Below are positions 31,662 to 41,900 of a stretch of 64,000 nt of DNA, piece after piece. The stretch is from Paenibacillus phyllosphaerae. Lineage in GTDB: Bacteria > Bacillota > Bacilli > Paenibacillales > Paenibacillaceae. Under the pieces are notes generated by a model. It did not search any database, had not been told where the DNA came from, and saw only the letters and a list, made by a program, of their open reading frames with translations. Made by a program: the position numbers and the translations under genes. Within the stretch, counting starts at the first letter, position 1; every line of letters begins with the position of its first letter. Where the stretch lies: assembly GCF_014192105.1 (NCBI RefSeq), contig NZ_JACHXK010000002.1, forward strand, positions 11,113-75,112, written 5' to 3'.

Positions 31662-33371
31662 TTGACTAGACGTAACAAAACGCGGTTATCCGCAATGCTG
31701 CTGACCGGTATCGTATCGCTGAGCGCGATTGCAAGCGGTTGCGGCAATAATGAGCCTGAGCAAACGAATACGAAACCGGCGGATACGGCTGCCGGAAGTG
31801 CCGAAACGGGGAGCGGTCTCAAGGACGGCAAATATGATCCGCCAATTACGATCACCTATCTTCGCCCTTGGGGACCTGACGTGAAGTTCAAGACCGGAGA
31901 GACCCAGGACGATAACGTTCACGTGAAGTGGGCGCATGATAAACTGGGCATCGATCTGAAGAACCAATGGATCTCGCCATCGACCAACAATGCGTTCGAG
32001 ACGAAGCTCCGTCTGTCGCTGGCGACGAACGAGAAGATGCCGGATATTATCTCGTACCGGGGGGACTTCAATCTCGTCCGCGAGCTGATCGACTCCGGGA
32101 AATTCATCGATGCCGGCGAACTGTTCGATCAATATGCCGGCGACGTATGGAAGGACGCGATGAACGAGGATCCGACAGTCTGGTATCCGTACATGGCGGA
32201 CGGCAAGCGGATCGGCATTCCAATTCTGGATTACGCGTACAATGGCGATCCGGTCATGTGGATTCGCGAAGATTGGATGCAGAAACTGGGCTTGACCGCG
32301 CCGAAGACGCTCGACGATCTGGAGAAAGTCATGGAAGCGTTCACGAACAAGGATCCGGACGGCAACGGCAAGAACGATACGTATGGCCTTGCGATCGGCT
32401 TCAAAAATTGGATCAACACCTGGATGTCCGACGCTGGCTGGATCTTCGGCGCGTTCGGCACGATGTCGAACCAATGGAATTTGACCGAGGACGGCAAGCT
32501 GGAATACGGTTCCGTTACCCCTGGCGCCAAGCAGGCGCTGGCCACGCTGCAAAGCTGGATGGGCAAAGGCTACCTGCCGACGGAAGCGGGCCTGTACGAC
32601 GAGACGAAGGCGGCGGAAGACTTCACGGCCGGCAAGGCAGGCATTGTCGTCGGACCGCATTGGATGCCGGCTTGGCCGCTTGAGGACGTGAAGAAGAACA
32701 ACAAGGACGCGCAGTACAAAGCCTATCCGATTCCTATGGGACCGGATGGTCAAGCAGGGCGGCACGGGACATCCAACGCGAATGGCGTTGTCCTGATTAA
32801 TAAGGACATGGAGCATCCTGAAGCGTTCTTCGCGTATCAGAACTATTTGTTCGAGCAGTTTGCGAACCCGCCGGTAGGAGGCGAATTCGAGAACGGTCTT
32901 GCCGAGGGCTATGACTGGGTGATGGTAGACGGCAAGCCGACGACCGACGCAGCGCATACCGGCGGCTATGCGCCGGAGAAGTACACGATTACGTTCGATG
33001 GAGCGCGCATCCCGAGCCTTAACATGGAGACGCTCGCGAAGCTGGCGGGCGGAGAGGAAGCGAAGACGCCGTTCGAGAAGAAGCTGAAGCTCAGCACGCC
33101 GCAATCGATGCTCGATGCCGCGAAGATCGTGCTGGAGCAGAAGGATATCGTGATGCAGCAGATGTTTACCGGCGCGCCGACGGCGACGATGCAGATGAAT
33201 AACGACATTCTGGCAAAGATGGAGAAGGATACATTCTCCCAGATTATTTATGGCAAAGCGTCGATTGATTCGTTCGATTCGTTCGTCGAGAAGTGGAAGT
33301 CGTCCGGCGGCGAGCAGATTACGCAAGAAGTGAATGAATGGTACCAGTCCGTAAGCGGCGGGCAGAAGTAA
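31662..33371 (+). CDS. Sugar ABC transporter substrate-binding lipoprotein (TTG start)
   Basis: A 569-residue lipoprotein from TTG at 31662, eight bases after GGGGG; an in-frame TTG at 31641 lies before that site. The lipobox Cys is residue 27 (AIASGC), followed by an Asn/Thr/Gly linker. The body shows the LplA/YtcQ-type ITYLRPWGPDVKF start and a DPDGNGKNDTYG calcium-binding-like loop. It should bind glucan oligosaccharides, inferred from the flanking lichenase and laminarinase genes. Its permease genes lie at 36967 and 37936, separated by an oppositely oriented two-component system. Confidence 0.92.
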   Translation: MTRRNKTRLSAMLLTGIVSLSAIASGCGNNEPEQTNTKPADTAAGSAETGSGLKDGKYDPPITITYLRPWGPDVKFKTGETQDDNVHVKWAHDKLGIDLKNQWISPSTNNAFETKLRLSLATNEKMPDIISYRGDFNLVRELIDSGKFIDAGELFDQYAGDVWKDAMNEDPTVWYPYMADGKRIGIPILDYAYNGDPVMWIREDWMQKLGLTAPKTLDDLEKVMEAFTNKDPDGNGKNDTYGLAIGFKNWINTWMSDAGWIFGAFGTMSNQWNLTEDGKLEYGSVTPGAKQALATLQSWMGKGYLPTEAGLYDETKAAEDFTAGKAGIVVGPHWMPAWPLEDVKKNNKDAQYKAYPIPMGPDGQAGRHGTSNANGVVLINKDMEHPEAFFAYQNYLFEQFANPPVGGEFENGLAEGYDWVMVDGKPTTDAAHTGGYAPEKYTITFDGARIPSLNMETLAKLAGGEEAKTPFEKKLKLSTPQSMLDAAKIVLEQKDIVMQQMFTGAPTATMQMNNDILAKMEKDTFSQIIYGKASIDSFDSFVEKWKSSGGEQITQEVNEWYQSVSGGQK

Positions 33372-33373
33372 AA

Positions 33374-33408
33374 CAAACGGCTGTGCAGATCATCTGCACG
33401 GCCGTTTG
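33374..33408. terminator. Bidirectional terminator
   Basis: 16-bp stem (CAAACGGC and GTGCAGA arms pairing with TCTGCAC and GCCGTTTG, one G-U), loop TCA, followed by TTGTTGTTC, between two converging genes. Confidence 0.8.
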
Positions 33409-33422
33409 TTGTTGTTCATTGC

Positions 33423-35063
33423 TTATTGCTGCAAGCGGTCACGGTACTCCTGAGGCGTAAGATCGTAGAACTTCTTGAACACGCGGATGAAATAGGCGGT
33501 GTTGTTGTAGCCGACCATCTCGGCGACCTCCAATACTTTGGCTGCGGTCGTACGCAGATAGAATGCCGCCTTCTCCATCCGAAGCCGGTACACGTATTCG
33601 GTCAGCGCTTCGCCCGTCTCGGCTTTGTACACCTTGGACAGATAGACGGGGTGGAGATGGACATAATCGGCGATAGCCGGCAGAGAGACGTCCTGAGCCA
33701 AGTGACGGTCCACGAAGCTGCGCACGCCGCGAACGATGGCGCTGTGGCTGTCCTTCAATTCCTGCTCCGTATCGCTGCGAATTTGGCCTAACGTCCGGAT
33801 CGCCCAATCGTGCAGTTGGGACGCCGTCGTATAGGAGGGCGCCTGAAAATAACGGAGCGTATCCTCGGCGAGCACCGTCTGCAGCTGCTTGCCGTTCTTA
33901 TGAATAATATAGGCGAAGGCGCCAGCGAGTACATGATAAGCTTCGGTCAGCTGTTCCGATACATCCTTGTCGGATTGGAGCTCCTCGAAAATGGTGCGTA
34001 TCTTGCGCTCTATGTCATCGAAGCGACCTGCCTCCAATAGGCTGAGCAGCGTTGGCGGCTCGTACAGCGACCATATGGTATGGACGTCGTCCTGCCTAAT
34101 ATCCGCTTCCTGTGCGGTCGTAACGAATAAACCCTGGCCTTGGCCCATCTTCTTGCGCATGGACATGACGGCATGGGCATAGGTTTCGCGAATTTGAGCG
34201 GGAAACATCCCCCAGCCGCCGACGAGAATCGAAATCCCGCCTTTGAGATAATTCTGGACATGGAGCTGGATCTGGGCGGCATAACGTTCCAGAAGCGTCC
34301 GGGAAGGGGCAATGCCCGCACGAGGCATTCTGCTGGCCATCTCCTTCACCTTGACCAGAATGACGATGTAATCATGGTCGTCCCGCGTAGGCCAAATATA
34401 AAAGTTGTCCTGCATCACTTCGTTGACGATATTGCAGATTGCATACTCCATCAGCGACAGATCCTGCCCCGGAAGCTCGGCGAAACGCTCTTCCATCCGA
34501 ATTAGCAGCATACCCGTCTCATCTCCGGCGGCATAGGGGAGCTCGAGTAGTTGCAGCTTGTCCACAAGCGCCTCTTCGAGATAGGTTTTGCCTGTCAGCA
34601 GCTCGCTTAACAGGGACGAACGGAGTAACGGCAAATTTTCGCTGAGCGCATACAGCGCCTTATGATACGAGGCGGCTTCCTCCCATTTGGCCTTAATCTG
34701 GCCGACGACGCGCGATACGGAATCGATTAAATCCTCGTCGCTGACCGGCTTGAGCAAATAATCGAACGTTTGCTGAGTAATCGCCTGCTTGGCGTATTCG
34801 AAGTCTGCATAGCCCGATAGGAGAATCGTTCTAATATGCGGCCATCGGCTCTGGATCGCGGCAATGAGCTCGAGGCCGGACATGCCGGGCATGCGAATGT
34901 CCGTAATGACGATATCGATCGCGTTATTCTCCAACACATCTAGCGCCATCGCGCCGGACAATGCTTCATGGACAGTGCCAACCCCGCAATCCGCCCAAGG
35001 AATTGTCTCGGCCAGCGTCTCGACGACCGATCGTTCATCATCCACCAACAAGAGTTGCAGCAT
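33423..35063 (-). CDS. YesN-like response regulator (receiver plus AraC helix-turn-helix)
   Basis: A 546-residue regulator: receiver domain (1-125; Asp8/Asp9 acidic pair, phospho-acceptor Asp in DIVITDIRMPGMSG at about 55, Lys near 105 in YLLKPVSD), a middle helical region, and a C-terminal AraC double helix-turn-helix (about 440-545, ending YNNTAYFIRVFKKFYDLTPQEYRDRL). It is transcribed with the YesM-like kinase 42 bp upstream. It sits inside the importer locus and should activate the SBP and permease promoters, both of which carry TGTTGCAAT-type elements. Confidence 0.94.
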   Translation of the reverse strand: MLQLLLVDDERSVVETLAETIPWADCGVGTVHEALSGAMALDVLENNAIDIVITDIRMPGMSGLELIAAIQSRWPHIRTILLSGYADFEYAKQAITQQTFDYLLKPVSDEDLIDSVSRVVGQIKAKWEEAASYHKALYALSENLPLLRSSLLSELLTGKTYLEEALVDKLQLLELPYAAGDETGMLLIRMEERFAELPGQDLSLMEYAICNIVNEVMQDNFYIWPTRDDHDYIVILVKVKEMASRMPRAGIAPSRTLLERYAAQIQLHVQNYLKGGISILVGGWGMFPAQIRETYAHAVMSMRKKMGQGQGLFVTTAQEADIRQDDVHTIWSLYEPPTLLSLLEAGRFDDIERKIRTIFEELQSDKDVSEQLTEAYHVLAGAFAYIIHKNGKQLQTVLAEDTLRYFQAPSYTTASQLHDWAIRTLGQIRSDTEQELKDSHSAIVRGVRSFVDRHLAQDVSLPAIADYVHLHPVYLSKVYKAETGEALTEYVYRLRMEKAAFYLRTTAAKVLEVAEMVGYNNTAYFIRVFKKFYDLTPQEYRDRLQQ

Positions 35064-35105
35064 CGTATAGTCCTCCTGCTTATTAAGATTTGTCGAATAG
35101 AAGCA

Positions 35106-36815
35106 TTAATTAGTTTCACGTCTCCAGGTCAACGTCACTCTGATGCCGCCGGACTCGGCATGCGAATAGCGAAGTCCCGCGTCTTCGCCGAAGAGGAAGG
35201 TCATGCGCTGATGGACGTTCCAGGTACCGCAGCCCATATCTCCATCGAGCGGCTTAGTCAGGTTGCGCTGCAACCGCTCCAGCGCATCGTCCGACATGCC
35301 CACTCCGCTATCTTCCACCGTAATGGTGTATACGCCGTCTATAAGCTGTCCGCGGACGCTGATCTCGCCGTCTTCTGCCTGGGGCTCGAGTCCGTGAATG
35401 ATGGCGTTCTCGATTATCGGCTGCAGCGTCAGTCTCGGGACCGTGACCGATAGCAGCTCATCGGGCATATCGATGGTGAAGCGCATCCGTTCCAGCCGCA
35501 GCGATTGGATCTTCAAGTAGTTGGTCACCATGCGGACTTCTTCGCGGACGGTAGCCAGGTCGTTCTCGGATCTCGTGATGTACCTGTAGTATTCCCCGAG
35601 GTTCAAGGACATGGCAACCACGGCCTCTTCGTTCTTCATGCGCGCCATGTTCTTGATATAGAACAGGCAATTGTACAGGAAGTGAGGATTAATCTGCGAT
35701 TGCAGCTGCTTAAGCGTCGCTTCGCGCCGGCGGAGCTGCTCTTCGTAGACGTTCTCGATCAGCTCTTGGATTCGCTGCGCCATAATATTGAACCGCCCGA
35801 ACAGCACGCTGAATTCCCCGCGCTCCGAGTGGTCGAGTCTCACGGAGAAGTCTCCGGCGGACAAGCGCTTGGTGCCTCGCACCAGCTGCAGGAGCGGGAG
35901 CTGGACGCTGCGGTACAAGGCGAACACGACGGCGAAGCTCATGACAAGCAGGAAGGTGATCGACATGTAGAACAGATTCCGGCTGCTTGTAATGGGGCTT
36001 AGAATTTGCTGCATCGGCACGAAATCGACATAATACCAGCCCAGAGCGTTCGATTGGATGTAGGAAACGTAATATTCCGTATCGTTCAACTTGGTACGGA
36101 ACCCGCCGGTCTGCGCGAGTGTGGGCGCTTTCAATTGCTCCGACAATTGGCCGACGAGCGACTCGTTCGCCGAGCTATTGCGGATCGTCCCATGCTCCGG
36201 ACTGAATAAGAACGGATCTCCGCTGTTATTGACTTTGTTCTGATCGAGCAGCGCCGTCAGATGATTGGTCGGGAAACTGATTTTCGTAATGAGACGCGCG
36301 GACTTGGGATTGCTCATGGCCGAGACCGGCTCGGTCGCATGCCAGGTGAAGCTGTCCCCGTCATAGCTCCATGCCTGCGGGAACGGGGCTTCGAACTCCG
36401 TCTCGTCGTATTCGAGCCTGGAGTAATAATCGGTCGAGAGTACTTCCCGCACGCGGGGAAAATAGAGCGTTATCTCAGAATGCCACTTGCTCGCGGCATT
36501 GTATAGATTCATTTTCTCCAGAATGGCCACGCTCAGCTTCACGCGTTCATACGGCATGCCGGCATAATCGGGACGCTGATATTCCTGGATGCTCGAGTCT
36601 TGTCCGATCGATACGCCGTACAGCGCCAGCTGATAAATTGTCGCTTCGACCTGCGAGGCGAAGAAAGAGAGCCGATTGGTCGTGCTGCGCTGAATCTCGC
36701 TTTCGATAACGTTCACGCTTTCCCGGTTGGAATAGGTGTAGAGGGAGATGACCGGGATGAGCAGCAGCAGGATCAGGAGCGTAATTTTGGTGAAAACATT
36801 GAAGCGCGACAGCAA
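35106..36815 (-). CDS. YesM-like sensor histidine kinase (TTG start)
   Basis: A 569-residue kinase from TTG at 36815, five bases after AAGGAGGGG. It has two membrane segments (about 11-28 and 280-300) around a 250-residue extracytoplasmic sensor, then HAMP (300-355), His_kinase with phospho-acceptor in QSQINPHFLYNCL (about 385), and HATPase (450-565, with ENAIIHGLEP and DSGVGMSD). It probably senses the sugar-loaded binding protein outside and phosphorylates the YesN-like partner. It is divergent from the permease genes. Confidence 0.94.
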   Translation of the reverse strand: MLSRFNVFTKITLLILLLLIPVISLYTYSNRESVNVIESEIQRSTTNRLSFFASQVEATIYQLALYGVSIGQDSSIQEYQRPDYAGMPYERVKLSVAILEKMNLYNAASKWHSEITLYFPRVREVLSTDYYSRLEYDETEFEAPFPQAWSYDGDSFTWHATEPVSAMSNPKSARLITKISFPTNHLTALLDQNKVNNSGDPFLFSPEHGTIRNSSANESLVGQLSEQLKAPTLAQTGGFRTKLNDTEYYVSYIQSNALGWYYVDFVPMQQILSPITSSRNLFYMSITFLLVMSFAVVFALYRSVQLPLLQLVRGTKRLSAGDFSVRLDHSERGEFSVLFGRFNIMAQRIQELIENVYEEQLRRREATLKQLQSQINPHFLYNCLFYIKNMARMKNEEAVVAMSLNLGEYYRYITRSENDLATVREEVRMVTNYLKIQSLRLERMRFTIDMPDELLSVTVPRLTLQPIIENAIIHGLEPQAEDGEISVRGQLIDGVYTITVEDSGVGMSDDALERLQRNLTKPLDGDMGCGTWNVHQRMTFLFGEDAGLRYSHAESGGIRVTLTWRRETN

Positions 36816-36854
36816 ATCGGCCCCTCCTTCATCTAGTTAAAATATCAATACTGT

Positions 36855-36868
36855 TGTTGCAATATTAG
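36855..36868 (+). promoter_or_regulatory. Second TGTTGCAAT-type element
   Basis: TGTTGCAATATTAG differs by one base from the element at 31577. A TATAAT (36893-36898) follows about 37 bp after the TTGCAA, comparable with the 41-bp distance at the first copy, and again without a recognisable -35. Confidence 0.5.
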
Positions 36869-36966
36869 GATATAGAACCCACATCGCCGTTGCTATAATC
36901 GTTATATTACAAGGTCTGGCGGGCCTAGCAAAGTAAAATATTTGTCAGAACATGGAGGGTGCAAAC

Positions 36967-37920
36967 GTGAAAGATATGGCAATAAGAGCAGGAAGCCCGA
37001 GGGTGCAGGGGGTTGCTGCCAAGGGGAAATGGAACATGAAACGGAACTGGCCGCTGCATATGATGCTCGTCCCGGCCGTGCTGCTGACCCTTATTTTTCA
37101 ATATCTTCCGATGGGCGGACTTGTCATTGCCTTCCAGGATTTCAAACCTTGGCTGGGCTTAACCGGCTCCAAGTGGGTGGGCCTGGATAACTTCCGATTC
37201 CTGTTCAAATATCCGGGCGTGGACCAGGTCATCTGGAATACGCTGATCATCGCGTTCTTCAAAATTGCGGCAGGGCTTATAGCGCCGTTCTTGTTCGCGG
37301 TGCTGCTGAACGAGGTGCGTTCCATGGCGTTCAAACGGGTCACCCAAACGCTCGTCTACCTGCCGCATTTTCTATCGTGGGTCATTCTGGGCGGCATTCT
37401 GCTCGACATTCTGTCTCCGGATGGGGGCATGGTCAACCGGCTTGTCGTAGCGCTGGGCGGACAGCCGATCTTCTTCCTCGGCGACGGGGACTGGTTCCGC
37501 ATTACGCTAATCGTCAGCGATGTATGGAAAGAGTTCGGGTTCGGCACCATCGTGTTCCTCGCTTCCCTGGCCGGCATTAATCCGGCGCTCTACGAAGCGG
37601 CCGAGGTGGACGGCGCGAACCGGCTGAAGCAGACGCTGCACATTACGCTGCCTGCGCTGATGCCGATTGCGATCGTGCTGCTTACGCTCTCGATCGGGAA
37701 CATTCTGAACGCCGGGTTCGATCAGGTGTTCAATCTGTATAACCCGCTGGTGTACGAGAAGGGCGACATCATCGATACCTTCGTCTACCGCCTGGGCATC
37801 CTGAACGGCAAGATGAGCTTCGCCACGACGGTCGGCTTGTTCAAATCCGTAGTAGGAACGGTGTTGATCGTAGCTTCATACTGGCTAGCTTATCGGCTCG
37901 CCAACTATCGCGTGTTTTAA
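36967..37920 (+). CDS. ABC transporter permease, LplB-like (GTG start)
   Basis: A 317-residue permease from GTG at 36967, seven bases after GGAGGG; the in-frame ATG at 36952 overlaps that site. Six predicted helices and the EAA loop (YEAAEVDGANRLKQTLHITLP, about 210-230). Paired with 37936 and served by the lipoprotein at 31662. No ATPase gene nearby. Confidence 0.92.
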   Translation: MKDMAIRAGSPRVQGVAAKGKWNMKRNWPLHMMLVPAVLLTLIFQYLPMGGLVIAFQDFKPWLGLTGSKWVGLDNFRFLFKYPGVDQVIWNTLIIAFFKIAAGLIAPFLFAVLLNEVRSMAFKRVTQTLVYLPHFLSWVILGGILLDILSPDGGMVNRLVVALGGQPIFFLGDGDWFRITLIVSDVWKEFGFGTIVFLASLAGINPALYEAAEVDGANRLKQTLHITLPALMPIAIVLLTLSIGNILNAGFDQVFNLYNPLVYEKGDIIDTFVYRLGILNGKMSFATTVGLFKSVVGTVLIVASYWLAYRLANYRVF

Positions 37921-37935
37921 GAGGAGGATTTACGC

Positions 37936-38814
37936 TTGTACCACAAAACAGTAGGCTACAAAATTTTCAGCATCTGGAACTATCTTTTCTTGGGCATGTT
38001 GTCGCTCCTGTGCATTCTGCCGATCATTCACATCTTGGCCGTCTCCTTCAGCAGCATGGCACCGGCTTCGTCCAATCTGGTCGGTTTCTGGCCGATGGGA
38101 TTCACGACGGATGCGTATGAGAAAACGTTCGGCAATACGAACTTCTTGAATTCCTTGTGGGTGTCGGCCCAGCGGACGGTCATCGCCACCGTGGTCGGCA
38201 TGGCGCTCGTCATGTTGACGGCATTCCCGCTCGCGAAGGAGGAGAACAGCTTCAAAGGGCGTTCGATCTACACCTGGTTCTTCGTCTTCACGATCTTGTT
38301 CAGCGGGGGACTGATCCCAAGCTATATTCTGGTGCAGAAGCTGGGGCTGATGAACACGATCTGGGCGCTCATCCTGCCGGGAGCCGTATCCGTCTGGAAC
38401 ATTATTCTGATGATGAATTTCTTCCGGGGACTGCCCAAAGAACTCGAAGAGGCCGCTTTTCTCGATGGCGCGGGTCAATTGAAAACGCTCATCCTCGTCT
38501 TCATTCCGCTGTCCATGCCGGCTATCGCGACGTTGTCCTTGTTCACGATGGTTTACCAGTGGAACGCTTGGTTCGACGGCATGATCTATATGTCGGACGT
38601 TCGCAATTATCCGCTTGCCTCGCTGCTTCAGACGATTATCGTGCAGCAGGATTTTACGAAGATTAACGTCGATCCGAAGTTGCTCGAGAATATCTCGCAG
38701 CGGACGGTGCGGGCGGCGCAGATCTTCATCGGCGCATTGCCGATTCTACTCGTGTACCCTTTCCTGCAGCGCTTCTTCGTGAAGGGGATGGTCATCGGAG
38801 CCGTGAAGGAGTAG
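37936..38814 (+). CDS. ABC transporter permease, YtcP-like (TTG start)
   Basis: A 292-residue permease from TTG at 37936, six bases after GAGGAGGATT, 15 bp after the partner's stop. Six helices, EAA-type loop (LEEAAFLDGAGQLKTLILVFIPL, about 160-182) and the family C-terminus RFFVKGMVIGAVKE. Second half of the beta-glucan oligosaccharide channel. Confidence 0.92.
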   Translation: MYHKTVGYKIFSIWNYLFLGMLSLLCILPIIHILAVSFSSMAPASSNLVGFWPMGFTTDAYEKTFGNTNFLNSLWVSAQRTVIATVVGMALVMLTAFPLAKEENSFKGRSIYTWFFVFTILFSGGLIPSYILVQKLGLMNTIWALILPGAVSVWNIILMMNFFRGLPKELEEAAFLDGAGQLKTLILVFIPLSMPAIATLSLFTMVYQWNAWFDGMIYMSDVRNYPLASLLQTIIVQQDFTKINVDPKLLENISQRTVRAAQIFIGALPILLVYPFLQRFFVKGMVIGAVKE

Positions 38815-38830
38815 GCATGCAAGTCAGGAC

Positions 38831-38853
38831 GAGGGCCGGCAGCAGCGGCCCTC
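38831..38853 (+). other. Intercistronic hairpin before the SLH-GH16 gene
   Basis: 8-bp stem GAGGGCCG/CGGCCCTC, loop GCAGCAG, no T-run; likely attenuation or mRNA-processing barrier. Confidence 0.5.
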
Positions 38854-38916
38854 CCTCGCGAATAAGCAGGACCGCAAGAACAAGAGTTAGGTCAGAAAGC
38901 ACGAGATGAGGGGGAT

Positions 38917-41900
38917 ATGATGAGTAGAAAATGGATATCGGTTACGCTGATCAGCGGGTTGTTCCTGAGTGCGCTTAGTCCAACCGCATACGGAAAAGAA
39001 TTGGAGCAGCCCAAGGCTGTTGCCGGATTCGCGGATCTGAGCGGCCACTGGGCACAGCCCGCAGCCGAGGAGTTGGAGGCCTGGGGCCTTATGAAAGGAT
39101 TTGCGGACGGCAGCTTCCAGCCGAAGCGGCTTATCAGCAGAGCGGAATTCGTTACGGTGCTGGATCGGGCGTTCGGATTCAAGGGCAAGGCGGCGAATCA
39201 GTTCGAGGACGTGCGGGAAGGAAGCTGGTATTACGATTCCGTCCGGAGTGCGAGCGGTTCGGGCATCGTGAACGGGATCGATGACGAGCATTTCGCCCCG
39301 GAGGCGGATATTACGCGTGAAGAAGCGGCTGTCATGCTTGATCGCGCCTTCCGGCTATCGAAAGGCGATAAATCCGAAGCGGTGCTGCAAACTTACAGCG
39401 ATGCGGGAGCGATTGGCGGATATGCAAAGAAAGCGCTCACTTATCTCGTAGGAAGCGGAGCCATGAAAGGCGCAAACGGTATGCTCCTTCCGAAGAAGCC
39501 GATCACTCGTGCGGAAGCGGCGGTGCTGCTGACGGGCATGATAGCCGATATCGTGACTGCGCCGTCTGTCTACGAGGCTGGTCAGATCGAAGGGAATGTC
39601 ATCGTCCGGTCGGAAGGCGTAACGGTGAAGAATACGGTCATCGATGGCAGCCTTCTGTTGACGGAAGGCATTGGAGAAGGCGAGATTACCTTGAATAGCG
39701 TCATGGTCAGGGGAAATACGATCATTAAGGGCGGCGGCAGCCATTCCATCGAGTTTCATCATTCGCAGCTTGACCGCGTGGTCATCGACAAGTCCGGCGA
39801 TCCGGTCCGTGTTGCGTTCCTTGATGGGACGAAGGCGAATGACGTAACCGTGATGCAGGCAGCGCAGATCGAATTATCCAAGGATAGCGTGATCGGTAAG
39901 CTTGCGATCGGCGATCAAGCGGAACGATCGCAGCTGACAAGCGAAGGGACGATCGACCACCTGACGATCGAGGCAAATGGCGTAACGGTTAACGGTAAGT
40001 CCGTTCTAGCCGGCTTAACGAGCTCGATGCGACCGGAGGAGAACGAAGCTGGGCAGCCGGTGGTGACGACAACGCCTAACCCGGGCTCGCCGAGTTCAGA
40101 GTTGCCTGTACCGCCTACGACGATTCCGGATAAGGATTGGAAGCTGATCTGGAACGATGAATTCGACGCTGCCGCGGTTGACGCATCGAAGTGGACGGTC
40201 GTGGATACTGACGTCGTGTATAACAACGAATTGGAATATTATTCGCCGAACAATGCGAGCATCGTGAAGGACGGCAGCCGCAGTGTACTCCAGCTGGAGG
40301 CGAAGAAGGAAGCCTATCGCGGCAGTAATTATACGTCCGCCAAGTTAATCACGCAGGGCAAAGGCGATTGGACATACGGGAAGGTTGTCGTGCGCGCGAA
40401 GCTTCCGGTCGATCAGGGGATGTGGCCGGCGATCTGGATGCTGCCGACAGATGAAGCGCATTACGGCGGCTGGCCAGCCGCCGGCGAGATCGACATTATG
40501 GAGTTGATCGGCGGGGAGAAGAACAAGAGCCGCGTCTACGGTACTTTGCACTACGACAGCGTTCAGCCGGATGGATCGCACGGCTCCGATCAAGGCAGTT
40601 ATGATCTCCAGAGCGGGCAATCCTTCGCGGATAGCTATCATGATTTTCAAGTCGAATGGCTCCCGGGCGTCATTCGCTTCTATGTGGACGGCCAGCTTTA
40701 TCATGAAGTAAGCGATTGGAAGACGAAGGGTCCGGGACAGCCTGAATATTATACGTATCCGGCTCCGTTCGACCGGCCGTTCTACTTGATTCTGAATCTA
40801 GCCGTCGGCGGCGATTGGCCGGGCTCGCCGAGTGAAGCATTCGTATCGGATGAGATGAAGGTCGATTTCGTCCGCGTCTATTCGTATGAGAATTTAAGCA
40901 GCTGGCCGGATGTGACGGGCAACCCGCCTGAGCCCCCCGCTCAACGCGAACCGCAGGCGGACGGCAATCAGCTGTATAATGATGATTTTACCGGCGATGT
41001 GGATGCGGGCGGTGTGCCTCAAGATTGGCAGTACCTGCTCAATGCCAATGGCGCCGGCAGCGTGTCCGTCATTAACGATGAGGTGAAGGGGAAAGCGGCC
41101 AAAGTCTCGATCACGCAGCCTGGGGAGCAGCTGTACTCGGTGCAGTTGACGCAGCTCCCGATGTACATTCAGAAGGGCAAGAAGTATCAGGTGACCTTCG
41201 ATGCAAAGGCCGATGCGAGCCGGTCCATCATGTCCAAGGTGAACCAATATCAGAAGAGCTGGAAGAATTATTCCGGCGAACGCTATTTCACGCTCACGAC
41301 AGACTGGCAGCCGTACGCATATACGTTCGACATGCGTGAGAGCACGGATAACAATGCGCGATTCGAATTTAATCTAGGCTTGGATGCGGAAACGGTCTAT
41401 ATCGCGAACGTGAAATTGACCGAGATCGGCGATGCCGAGCCGCTGCCGGATGAGTTGGTCGTACGTGCGGCGTTGCCGGACGGCAATCTGGTCTATAACG
41501 GCACGTTCGACCAAGGCCAAGACCGTCTGGCCTTCTGGACGAGCACGATCACTCCTGAGGCAAAAGCGCAGATCGGCGTCAACAACTTCCTGAAGTTCCC
41601 GATCATGGAACGCCAGCTTGTCGTCGGGTCCGAAGACGGCGGAACAGATGCCAATGCGATAGCTGTATCGCAGCCGGAGTTACCGCTTGAGCCGAATACG
41701 ACCTATGGGCTTTATTTCGATGCTCGATCCGATCGACCGCGGAGCATGGAGATTGGGCTTGAACGCACCGATGGAGGCAGCGTGCAATTCCCGAAAGGAA
41801 CGAGCGTTCAGCTTGGCACGGAGCCGCAAACCTATGCCAAGGATATCGTAATCGGCGAAGGGGCGGCGGCCGTGGAATCCGAACTTCGATTGCTCTTCGG

